From positions 58,282,001 through 58,346,000 of the forward strand of contig OX485804.1 of assembly GCA_950295325.1 (NCBI GenBank): a stretch of DNA of 64,000 nucleotides. The letters run 5' to 3'. The stretch comes from Polytrichum commune. Lineage: Eukaryota; Streptophyta; Polytrichopsida; Polytrichales; Polytrichaceae. The translations under genes and the position numbers were made by a program. The notes under the pieces are model-generated. The model ran no database searches. It was not told where the DNA came from and was given only the letters and a program-made list of their open reading frames with translations. Below are positions 34,480-46,019 of the stretch, in pieces. Positions within the stretch are counted from its first letter, which is position 1. Each line of letters opens with the position of its first letter.

Positions 34480-37400
34480 TTAGCTTTTTGACTTCTCATG
34501 GGGTTTTTTGAGGTTTTTTAGTGCTTCTAGTGATTGTTTGTGCACAACTCCTCATACCTCTACTATGATGACAATAAGGGAATTAACATTCCAACCAACA
34601 TTTTTAAATGGTTGGATGAGGCTGTGATCTTGTTGGATTTTCCTCTTATGGGTGGTATTGGGGAAATTATTGTGACAATAGGTGCATTCTATGAGTTGTA
34701 TAATGTGTGATGGGTTTGGGACAATGAGTGTGTGGCTATCTATGCACCCCCTCCCCCAGAATACATAGAAAATCAGGTCTTAACTGGGCCATGCATGTGG
34801 ATGTGTTGGAGAGGCATGTGCATTGTATTGATTGTTTTGGGATTGTGATGTCTTGGGGCTGGTTGTGTCAGTTGGTGGCATTTACGAGGGTATAACATCT
34901 TGTATGTTTGTTCAATTGGAGTTTGTGGATTGTTTGGTGTACAACTTTGTTATGTCATGCGATGCAAGGCCTATTATGTGTGGGTGAGTGCATGTGGAGA
35001 GTGATTATGGCCATGTGTCGATTTCATAGTTTGGGTAGAATGTACAATTGGGGTTGGGATGTGTTAGTGGCTAGAAGATGTTGTCCTAGTGGTTTCCCGT
35101 GTATTGGGCATATTGAAATTTGAAAGTTTGTGTAATTGTTGCATCGGATATGCCTGGGGCTTTCCAAAAGTGGTTTGAGAGCTTTTGGATGATTTTCTTG
35201 TTAGACACCCATTTGTTGATGTAGACGAATTTAGATTTTGCAATTCGTAATTATGTTTCGTGGTGGCATTTGTTTATGTTTGTTTGAAGGTTGTGGCTTT
35301 CTCCTTGGCGTTTGCTTGTCAAGATTCTATTGAGCCAATAAGGTACAGTGTGTGCTATATATGTATGTGGGGTGTAGTTTGTTGCAGATGGCTCCTTCGT
35401 TTGTTGATTGGTCTACGATTTCAATGCCCGAGATTCCAATGTGTCCTCTTACTTTTTGTATTGTTACGTTGTGTTTGGTCCATAGAATTTGATGGACTAT
35501 GGTTGAGATAAATAGTTTATTAGGGTGATCGTGTTGGGATGAGGGGTGGCGAATGTGATTATCAATGAGGTATATGCTATTGAGGTTGTCAATAAATACA
35601 AAGATGTCTTATGGTTGGTCATTTGTGGCAGTGAGGGCAATGAACAAGGTGTATAGTTCCACACACAATATATTTGGTAGTTTCGGGAGTTTTTTTGCGA
35701 TGCAGAGGTCATTGTTTAGACTATATACTCTTGAGTCGGCAATGTTTCCTATGCCATGTTCGTTTGGTAGTATGAAGATGCCATATGTGTATATGCATTG
35801 TTGTGGGTTGTGTTTAGGGGTATTTATGTGGTAGAACATGTTGGGGAGGGGGGTTATGTGGTTATGGAGGTTTGATGGGGTTGTTTTGGGGGTTGTTTGC
35901 CATCGTTTTGTGAATTTGACTTTGTATTCTGTGGGTGTGGGTTGTTTGAGGTTGGTTTTCACATGTGTGTTGTTTCCAAGATGTTGGTTGTGAGGTTTTA
36001 AATTAGTTGTTGGTTTCATGAGGTGTTCTTTGGTTGTGAATGCATATTATAAATGAATTTTCATGTTGGTGTAAATATTGGGGCCATTTGGTCGTGGGAT
36101 TGTATTCTAAGGTGTTTGGGCAAGATATTGCTTCTGCTTCGTGCTTTCCATCCTTGTCTTGCTATGGTTTGAAGACAAATCTTGATGCTAAGGTGTTGTA
36201 ATGCTAGCTAGGGGGTGTTGATGTCTTGCTTGTCTGGTTTTGGCGTGGGTTTGATTGCCATTGTGATAAGGATTCTTTGATGTATGGGGGCCTTTGTAGC
36301 AAAGTTTGGGTCTTCTATTGGTGCTGCACCTAAGCCGTTGTTGTATTTGGAGTGTGGATATGCTTGGGGTGCTAGCAGTAGCGATTGGAGGACGTCTTTG
36401 TTTGTATCACTATATTCGTTAACTTGAGACTTTCTCTTGTCTCAAATTAATATATGGACCACAACAACATGGTCTAATGTTTGGGTCGTCCTACCTAAAC
36501 CATCTTGATATGAGTTCTTAATTGGGTTCTTGATATGAACACCCGCTTCAAAGTATTTGCATCTTACAACATTCTCCAATATATGTGTGATTTTATCCAT
36601 GTTCTTATATTTGTAATTGTCTCAAAATGCCGAAAAATCCCAAATTAACGAATATAGTGGTGGCTTGTTACTAGGTTTGGTTTTGCTACGAATTTGGATG
36701 TAGGATTTCTACTGTTGGAGACTGTAGAAATAGTTGGAAGAGTGCAAGATTGTGAAGGTGTGATAGCCGTGGTAGGGTCATGCTTGTCTTCTCTTCATAT
36801 TGCTCCTTGTATTGCTCCTATGTTGAGACTGCATTGTGGGTTGTTGTGGTGAGGTGAGTTGAAATTTACTTGGTGGTTTTTTTTTGTAGTGACTTCGAGG
36901 TTTGTACTATGCATGTGTGTAGGGCGGATATAAGCGTGACTAGCTGCTACAATGGTTTGTTTTGTGATTGGGTGTTGTTGGCCATTTGCGGATTCTTTTG
37001 TATTTTAGAATTGGTGTAGTGTGATTTTTTATATGAGGTATGAGTTGCTGCAAGGTGGAAGTTGATGTCTTTGGTGTGTTAGAAGAGATTTTGTGTAGTT
37101 GAAGCTTTTGGTTGCTTTTCATGGCGTTGTTTCTATGATATGGTTGAGATTTTGTTACCATTTCTCATGTGTGTTTTAGGGGGGGGGGGGGGAGGGGGAG
37201 AACAATTGTTTATGGGGATGGCTATTTTTTGGCCATAGTTTGTTTATGTTTGGTTTTCCATGTGGATGTTTGTTTGGGTTGGTGTTTGTTCCAATTGTGG
37301 GTTGTTGCAATTTGGAGCATGCTAAGGGGGAACAACGGCATGTTGGTTGGTGCCAGGTAATTTTGTGCTTACTTGGTGTGTTGCTTAGTGTTTTGAGCAA

Positions 37401-38690
37401 TATTATAGTACACTTGTGGTTTGTGGCTTGACTTTCGTGTTGAGATGGAAGGTTCGGGGATCTTTGTAGCGTGGGTTTGTGGGTTTTGGCATTTAGTGTC
37501 TATTGATGGTGTTGCTGAAGAGATGTGTCATTGGTTGCTTTGATTGGTGGTGATAGTAATCCGTTCGATGTTGTGTAGAGAGTCTATGCATGGAATTTTT
37601 GGCAATACAAAACAATGGTGCAATGACCCTTTTTGAGGATAGTTTATGTGGATTAATTGTTTTGTGAAGTGTGTCCTCAAAGTGTGTCTTTGCGGCTTGG
37701 GACGCTTCGTGGAGGTAGGCGGGGTGGTCTTGTATTTGGGGCCATGAATTCTTATTGTTGTGCATGTGATTGTTTTGTTTGGCATTTATGATGGTCTATT
37801 ATTTTGAGTGTTGCCGTGCTTTGTGTGTGGTGTAGTTGTGTGATTTGTTGGTACCCCAGGTGTGGGGCGAAGTAGTCTGTTTAGGCTTGGTGAGCATGAT
37901 GCTTTCACATGTGCCAATGAGCATGGGGGCCTTTGTGATGGTGTTGGTGTATCTTTGTGGAGTATTGATGAACTATATGTATGTTGTTGGGTTTGCTAGC
38001 GAGGAAGTAAACGAAAGCAAGGAGGTGAGCGTGTGTGGGAAACAAACCTTTGTCAATTTGGTGGAGCGTGGGCCCTTGGGTTTAATGTTGTTGGATGAAG
38101 TTGGTGTAGGGATTGGGGCAAGTATGTTTTCTCCATTCTTCGGCATTATTGTTGTACTGCATCCAAAGGATCTCAACGTTGGTGTAGTCATCGGGCTGGA
38201 GAGCACTCTCGTGTACTAGTTGATTGGCGGGCTCCAGATAGACTGTCACACAATTGTGTATGTTTCAAAGGTGTAGGTGGAATAGTGCCCAAAACATTGC
38301 ACAATTAAGGTTTTGTGCATTGTATATGGTGGCCTCTTTGCTACGAATGCATGTTGTATTGGAAAAGTTCTTTGGTAGCGTTGTGCGGATTTCTTCAATG
38401 TCGGAATCTTCATTGTTGGTGTCAATTGGCTTTTGGGGTTGGTTTGAAGTGTAGATATGGGATATCTCTTCTACTTGTTGGCGGGCGTGTTTGCATGGGC
38501 ACTTGAATGGGTGTGTTGGGCTTGAGCCACTTTGTTGTGTGGGTGATGATCCGTTGTTCTCTTGCTTTGATTGGGTGTATGTTGGTGCGGATTGAGTGTG
38601 TGTTGCATCATGTAGATCAATGCGAGTATGATGTGTAGGTTGTTCCATAGGAGCATTCATGCTTAGCATCGCGTCCCCTGTCAATTTAAA
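34480..38690 (-). pseudogene. LINE fragment B: N-terminal frame, RNase H, Cys cluster and RLE-like end
   Basis: Minus-strand remains of a non-LTR retrotransposon, the longest copy here. At 38684-38265 a 139-codon Pro/Thr/Gln-rich frame may be the first ORF. Through 37900-36100 only broken Thr/Pro/His-rich pieces are readable and no reverse transcriptase core is evident. About 36019-35500 gives RNase H: YGIFILPNEHGIGNIADS, then LPNILCVELYTLFIAL (Glu kept) and FIDNLNSIYLI (Asp kept). About 34960-34760 gives an HNKVVHQ stretch (RHN relic), IQCTCLSNTSTC and QLRPDFLCILG. About 34690-34500 gives ECTYCHNNFPNTTHKRK and VGWNVNSLIVI, an RLE-like end. Many stops and shifts. Plus-strand frames over it (for example 37836-38219) are antisense shadows. 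Confidence 0.72.
37179..37192. repeat. G14 tract inside LINE fragment B
   Basis: Fourteen uninterrupted G, then A and GGGGG. On the LINE strand this is a proline-codon run expanded beyond the rest of the family. Confidence 0.9.
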
Positions 38691-38699
38691 CTCACCTTA

Positions 38700-39935
38700 A
38701 GTACATTTTAGCTTAGAAGAGGAAGTGCACAATCAAAGTACGCCTACTCTTATGTCATTATGTGCTATGGGCCTCGATCAAATTTGGACAACTTAAAACA
38801 TGTGCATGTAGATTTGCCTTCATTTTCCTATTATAATTTAATTGTCATCTCCACATCAATGTTTCAAATTTGTGTTGTGATATTTACATTAGGTTTGTAT
38901 AGTTAGACATACTATACAAATTCTAGGGTGCGGTGTCATAAGTTGTTAAAGAAGTCAATGCAATAAACTAAGCCTACTTTTATGTCATTTGAAAATCATC
39001 TATTATGAGACTCAATTAAGAAGAGAAAACTTAAACATGAGCCCATTGAATTGTCATTCTTTTCTTCCACTTTACACTACAGACATATAAATCCTAGACA
39101 ATTGATATGTGTCATTTAGAAATCATCCTACAACATTGAAAATCTTGCAAATCTACCACAATGGTAAATTTGAATAATTTTCTCATAGACGCATGACTAT
39201 TATTAAGAACCTATATGTTGGTAGTGATAAGCAATGTAAACTTGATCTTCACATCAACAATTCACTTTCCCCCCCCCCTTCCGCGTGAAATCTAGGCCCT
39301 ATGAATGACACATCTATATGGTTGGATGTACTTTGCAATTTGTAGATTAGGATGTCATAAATTGTTGAAGAGGATGCAATGAAATAGGCCAAAAAGTGTA
39401 GGGTTAATTGGGGGTGTACCAAGTCATAATTAGGTTTTCCCATCTTATTAAATGAGTCTCATATTGCAGTCCCTCTCATTGCATGTGGGTTTCATCATAT
39501 GTGAGTACTAAGTCAATTTGAGTTTATTGTGATTCTTAAATGATGTTGCACGAAAATGGATTGAAAGCACACTAGATAGGCCTATGGGTGTGGGTGGAAA
39601 ATTAGCATGGAAATACTTAGCGTGGGCCATACTAATTTTTTAGTCAAGGTGGAATTGAAGTGGGTCCAAGACCCCAAATCTTCCCCTAAGTGTTCAGGAA
39701 GACTTCTGACCAACACATTAAATAATAGTTATAGGACAAGAGTAGCACAAAATAAAATGACCACATCTATTTTCTTAAAAAAACACTTGAAATGTGGCTC
39801 ACACTAATTTTCTACTTGAAATTTAGGGGGGTTGAAAATTAATATGGTCTAGATAAATTTTCATCATGAAAATTACTGTGGCTCTAGAAAATTATTGTGG
39901 CCCACATTTTTAGGACTATTTATTGTACTTGTCTT
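38700..39935. other. no recognised gene
   Basis: AT-rich, with a C10 run at 39269-39278 and repeated AAGAGG(A/C)TGCAATGAAATA-like phrases near 38940 and 39370 that also occur near 34155. These are probably fragments of a further dispersed repeat. Confidence 0.4.
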
Positions 39936-39938
39936 CTA

Positions 39939-40317
39939 GCTACACTAAATATCATATTTAGTGTTGCCAATTCTAATCCTCTTGCTCAATACTAATTGTA
40001 AACCACGGTATAGCGTCACCAACACTGAATGTTAATGCACAATTATTTGCCATGCCTTGTAATTTTTTTGGGGGGAATATAGATTTAGAGTGTTGCAATT
40101 ACTGTCACTTACAAAGTGATTTTTCATCCAAATTCCAATCATCCATGACATGATTTCATCAGAAGTTGTTGACAAGAGAAGGGAGGGTTTTGGCCAACGG
40201 ATGAACACATCCATCATCCAAGACAATATTTTAAAACTTATTCATAAGAAGTGTCATCCGAAAAGTTACCACAGTGACTTAAAATACCATATGACACTAG
40301 CTATCATATTTATTGTA
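39939..40317. mobile_element. MITE with palindromic ends, family P (copy 2)
   Basis: The left end CTACACTAAATATCATATTT continues into AGTG; the right end is diverged (CTATCATATTTATTG). The interior aligns closely with the copy at 52495-52866 (AATTACTGTCACTTA, GTGATTTTTCATCCAAATT, AAGTGTCATCC, AAAGTTACCACAGTGAC). Non-coding. Confidence 0.65.
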
Positions 40318-40374
40318 CTATTGCATTGCTCAAGAAAAATCAACCACTGAGAAACTTTGTTGTCACACTTGTCA

Positions 40375-43300
40375 CCATTGCAATTTAGGGTTTTTAGCCC
40401 TAGGCTGCTTGCAAGTCTTGCATTGTGGGCACTTTGAACTTCATAGACAATCTTTGACGTTGGATCAGGTTGGAGTAGATCAGAAATTGACTTGTGTGTG
40501 GTAAGCGATTGCGAGTCGTGTAGATTATCATTTCAAAGTTTCAGAATCGGAGTTGAGATGCAAAAGCCATAGAAGGTCAAAAAATGAGGATTCTCTTTCC
40601 CTTCTTCAGGCGATCAGAGAGGCCCTATCAACATATCAACAATTGAACCTAGAATAATGTCTATATTATGAGCACATAGTCCAATCTCATCGTAAAAACT
40701 GCCTTATTAAATCGGTGTCTGTTCATAACCACAAAGCTTGCCATATAGCAATGAAAATATAGGTATTTCAAATCAGAAGAGTGACCGCATGAGATACACA
40801 TACCCTTACGTCATCTATCAGTAAGGCTTCTGAGGAACTTAAGCGATACCTAATTTAATTATGCTTTAAAAACAGAGTCCTACTCTGAGGCAAGAAATTA
40901 CACTCTGCAACTTATTGAGCAACTATCGAACTCTCATTTTCGCTAGAATGTCTGTCACCAGTTTGCAAGTAGGGTACATTTTGCAATGTGAATGGAGCCA
41001 TGCTGTTACTCATCGTTGAAGACCAATGCCAATTTCTCTCCCTTGGATTAAGGTATGCGGGTGCTGTTCTGTTCATGTTTCTTGATCTCCATTTTGTATT
41101 GATCAGATTTACGTCTTCAAATTTTTGTTGCTTTAGATAACTCTAGAAGGGAACATCATCAAAAACCAGATTGAGAATTGGACCCTCCCTGCTTTACTTA
41201 TAGTTAATGTGAGTGCATGTTTGTTGATTGCTTAAGTGAATATATAAGTCCTGTCAATTGCATTCACTACTGAGTGTGGAGTAGTTGATGACGTAGTCCA
41301 ATGTCCTTTGAACATATGTCTTTATGGTGCTTCTTCTTTGATCCTCACCTAATCACTTACCAATCAAATATAGGTGTTCGATTAAGAAAAGTAACCGAAT
41401 AACACCCACACACCTTACCATTCTTAGTTGTACTGGTTTTCTGTCTGTATTCCATTCTAATTGTTGGCAGGTTAAACTTGCATCTTGTTTTGACAGCTTC
41501 TAAAATGTGCTCATGTGCACATCGATGAGTTAGCACCGAGCAAGCGTCTTCAGCCCTACATTCACCAGGTTTTGTCCACTTTACTTTATATTTCCCTACG
41601 TGGTAAATCACCCGAAGTCACATGTGAATTATTCTAGAAAAGAAGATTTCAGGTTATAAGTAGACATCTTTAAGTTCTGTATATCAACTGTTCCCATGCT
41701 TATCTTTCTCGTGGAAAAATAGCAACAAGAGTTTGGTCAGCTGTTCGAGTCCATCATCGGTGTTTTGGCAATAATATAAGATATGTGGGCCTCAATTGAG
41801 TAAATATCTTAATTGGACACCTATATTTGAGTGGTGTGTGTTTAGGTGTGGATGTAAGAACGCACCCCAAAAAGATGTGTTTACAAGAAATTCGAGTACG
41901 TGCTCAAATTTTGTGAACTGTTGTTCAATAGTTGACATAATTGGGGTGGCCTATATGATCATTCAAGAAGAAAGAGATTCTTGGCTTCATATTGAATACG
42001 TTCATCATGTGAGCTTGAAAGCTATGGGGGAAATGGCTATGTCCTCAATTTGGATATGCTAATCAGTTTGTCCTAAACGAATTACACACACAAATTCTTG
42101 AGGTCACCATACTTGTGATGTCATTGTGAAACTAGCAGAATTGTTTTTGTGAAGGATTTGAGGGACGTGCAACTTGTGGGAATGACAAGGAACCAATAGC
42201 TCTACAAGCCAGCTGGACATAAGTTGAGTGGAATATTGTTCCATCTTGATTAGTGATGCAATCAGAAATTTGAACTTTGTAAGAAATGTATGCCATTGAA
42301 GCCGATAAATCTTTTCTTGTGGATAGGATTGACAATGAAGTTATTATCATTATGGTTGAGACTGCAATCACTTTAGGAATCTCAAGATCATCCAGGCTTG
42401 GTCCACCAACAGATATGAGGTGTGTGGCGTATGTGGGCACTTATAACTCCACAAACATTTTGGCTGTTGGTCGGCTCAGGAATCATCTCATCCAGTTAGC
42501 AAATGCAAATCATAAGGATTGTCATTTCAAGTTTCAGAATTACAGTTTCCTAAAATGCAAAAATTATAAGAATCCAAAGTGAAGATTCTCCTCCTTAAAT
42601 GATCACATAGGCCCTACCAGTTTGTGTTCACAATAAACCCTTCAATGCTGTCTACATTTTGAGCACATAGGTCAATCTCATCGTAAGGCATGATTTTGTG
42701 GTGTCCATTCTTACCTAAAAGCCTTGGCAGATACCACTCAAATATAGGCGTCCAAGCAAGAAGAGTGACCATGTAAGGCCAACATACCACATACCACAGC
42801 TTTCCGGTGATTATCTCACAGTTATATAAGTCCAATGTATACTCTGTACAGGTCTGTATCTAAGTTTTTCTGCCTGTTGTAAAGTTTCTTAATGGGGCTG
42901 ATTGTTTTTGTTACTCACACAGGTAGATACATTGCTCTTATTTGTAGAAATAGAGCTTAAATAATTGACCTGACAGCGTCACGGACTAACCCCCACATCA
43001 GATGCATGGAGATGTACAGTTGGACCTACATGTTTATTTTATTTTCCTCTTTCTTTTTGAGACAAATGGAAAGATTTAGATCTACATTTCTTTTCTCTTT
43101 CTCCAATGCCCAAGACTCTTAACTTAGCACATGGATTCAGCAAAGTGCTGCAGAGGGAACCCCAACCTCTCTGCCCGCCATTTCTTCACATTTTAGTGTC
43201 CTGCAACCTTCCAATCTCACTACCTTCTTACTTGTCACCTGCTACTGCTTATTGTTAACTGCAAAGACTCCAACCATTTGGGGATCAAAACTTAAGATTC

Positions 43301-45020
43301 TCTGCAAAAACCTTAAAAGAAGATGGCCCACACAGCCCAGCAGCTGATGGGCCTTTGCAAGTCTACTTGCTCCAATCTGTAGGATTTGCAAGCAATCACA
43401 CCAAGAAACTAAGGACAGAGAGAGATGCAGTCCCCTAAAGCAACACTTGAAGGTCAACATGCCTAAATCCAACATAGCAATAATCTGGACACCTCTATGT
43501 GAGTGCTCTGTGGTCAGGTGTGGATCTAAGAGCGGACATCGAAAAGACATGTGTCTACAAGAGATTGGACTACACACTCAAAATGTGCTGACCATATTAG
43601 GCTCAATATGTGCTAATCATAGTGAGCATTATTGGGGAGACCTATATGACCACTTAATGAGCATGAAAACCTTCACTTTGATATTAAATAAGATGTTCAT
43701 ATGAGCTCCGAATATTAAGAAGCAAATGGCTACGGACACAATTTGGATGTGCTAGTCATCTCGCACTAATTGCGTGTTTCATATCCTACAAAAAGTGGGC
43801 GCAGAGGGAAAAGTATCCTAATAACACACATCTACTGCACCCCAAAAATTGTTTTGTCAGATATGGATATCAGAACACTATTCAGATGCACTGGGATCTT
43901 CGGTTAGCCTAGAAACAATTCATATCATGAAACTTGTAAGGAATAAAAATGCTTTGTGAAGCTGATGATCTAGTGTGGTTGCATTTTTCTCTTTGATTGT
44001 AGGTGGATATGTAGGGTGCATCAGCTTCTGTATTACAAAGTTGTTAAACCTATTAGTGGTGCTTTTGTTGAAAATAGGGGAGGGGATCACACAATGCCTC
44101 CTGAATTATGCCATGGGATGTGTGGAGTTTGGATATCACTTACCTGAAAATCTGCGGAGATTCAAGTGACACCAATCCACCAATCCAGGACACTACCAAC
44201 AAGAGCATGTTTTTTTGGGATCCCTGTGGTTTGCAAGTAACCACCATAGTCGCACTGGTACCATCTTGTTTTCTTAATATCATTCGGGTATTCATAATGA
44301 GAATTTTACACTTTTTGTTACCAGTAGGGTATGGGTATTTGACGGTATTTTTGTTTCCGATACCATTTGGGTTTATATACCATCCAAGAAGCTGCATGCC
44401 TAGGTATTCCTAGTATCAATATGATTTAGAATGATTTGACCCATATGATAACTTGGGTATACAAAGTCTTTGATTGGTATTACAATTATGATACCCACGG
44501 ATAGGTCCTTTGATACCTTTGTTGATGTTGATTATAGATACCATGCATTCATGTGCATATTGGTCTAACATAGGTAACTACTCCAAGAAATTCCAAGTAG
44601 AAAGAGAGATGGGATCCCTTGTGTAGCTCTCTACCCTTAGCATATTACAATTTGGTTTATTAAGGTATGTGGCCCTATTGTGGGCACTTCCAACTTCACA
44701 TACAATTACTGTTGGATTGGTTTGGAAATTGTCTCATATGGTGAGGCAATTGCAAATTACACATATTCCATTTCTAGTTTCAGATGCAAAGCTGAGATGT
44801 AAAGATTGTCCCCTTTCTCATTTAAGTGGTAACGTAGGCCCTAACAATTGTGTCAACAATTTAACCTAGAATGGTAACATGTTTTCAACACATAGTCCGA
44901 TTTCATCGTAACCAGTCCCTTCTTGGTGTCCATTTACAACCACGAGCCATGCCATATACCACTCAAATATATATGTGTGAGAAGGAAAAGTGACCACATA
45001 AGGCTTGCATACCTTAAGGT
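40375..45020. repeat. cluster of DR-A copies in both orientations
   Basis: At least six copies: about 40375-40810 (-), 41280-41410 (-), 41780-42090 (+), 42405-42800 (-), 43440-43790 (+) and 44655-45020 (-). All share the ACTCAAATATAGGTGTCC signature or its complement and a GAAGAGTGACCACATAAG block. Two subtypes exist. One continues into AGGCCCTA...CAATTGTG and GGGCACTTCCAAC; the other into GAGCATGAAAACCTTCAC and AAGATGTTCATATGAGCTC. Some neighbours form inverted pairs. The frames here (for example 42286-42582) show no protein features. Confidence 0.6.
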
Positions 45021-45241
45021 TATCGTGAACAATCGAATTTTGATGTTGAAAATTGACATGAAATTATGTATTGAAATTTGGCTGTTGCATCAACCAGCTG
45101 ATCAAGGATGCTACAAGCTCATGATTCACTTTGCAAAATGATAGATAAAACAAATAGATCATGCTCTTGGAGGATGATTGTCCCAAACGTGCGGGATATG
45201 ATTTTTTTAGTGTGTCGTGATTCGAAAGAGGCAATAATATA

Positions 45242-46017
45242 TCAGTAATCCAATAATATTTTGTTGGAGTCAGAGTCTCGTGAACAGTTCAGTTTGGATG
45301 TTGGAAACACTTGACGTGACTTCCATTCCCATGGGCTATCCATGCATTTTGGATTTCCTAAGGTAGACAACTCTTCTGTGATTTCATTTTGAACCGGAAA
45401 CCCACACAGAAACTCCCCACAGTGCTTCTTCAAGCATCCTGCACATGAATCGCTCCACACGCCCTCACGCATCTGTAATCTGGTCACACATAATTGACAG
45501 TAGCTAACTCCGATCCTCCCAACAAGCAGGATTTTCATAGGGGAACGGATTTGCAAGCTTTCAAAATCTAGGTCGTACTCAACCCGACCTTGGAGATTGA
45601 AAGAATGTCGAACTCAGCTGGTTTTAGGATGGAAGATCGGAAGAAGATCGGAAGAAGATGGGAAGCTGGTTGAATTCTAGTTCGATCTCAACTCAAGCCG
45701 ATGCTCTTACCGCGAGCTGCTAGGCTTTTCATAGGGTCACGGATCTGCAAGCTCTCGAAATTTAGATCGAACTTAACCCGAACTTGGAGATCGGAAGAAG
45801 GTCGAAATCTAGACTCTGGCAGGAGACTCTGAGGCAGCACAACAACCAGGGTTCATCACCAAGTAGAGAAGCAAAAGGAGTGAAGATATCAGAGGCGTAT
45901 CAAAAATCTACTTCAAGGCAGTATGGCAACCAGGGACCATCACCAGGAGGCGAAGCAGGAGGAGGAAAGATACCAGAAGCACTCCCCAGAAAAACAAGTT
46001 CCCTCACTTCTCAATAA
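45242..46017. other. low-copy-looking segment with two internal duplications, no gene recognised
   Basis: A block of about 85 bp starting TTTTCATAGGG is present twice (45532 and 45726). In the plus frame 45784-46017 a stretch of 84 bp is duplicated in frame, giving two 28-residue repeats (RQHNNQGSSPSREAKG against RQYGNQGPSPGGEAGG). The minus frame 45556-45242 is Cys-rich (YCQLC, then SCAGCLKKHC). None matches a family I know. This could be a decayed exon. Confidence 0.35.
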
Positions 46018-46019
46018 TC

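Noticed and set aside
34908-38506. Plus-strand frames rich in Val, Cys, Trp and Leu
   Set aside because: They are antisense to LINE fragment B; the composition is what Thr/Pro/His-rich codons give on the other strand.
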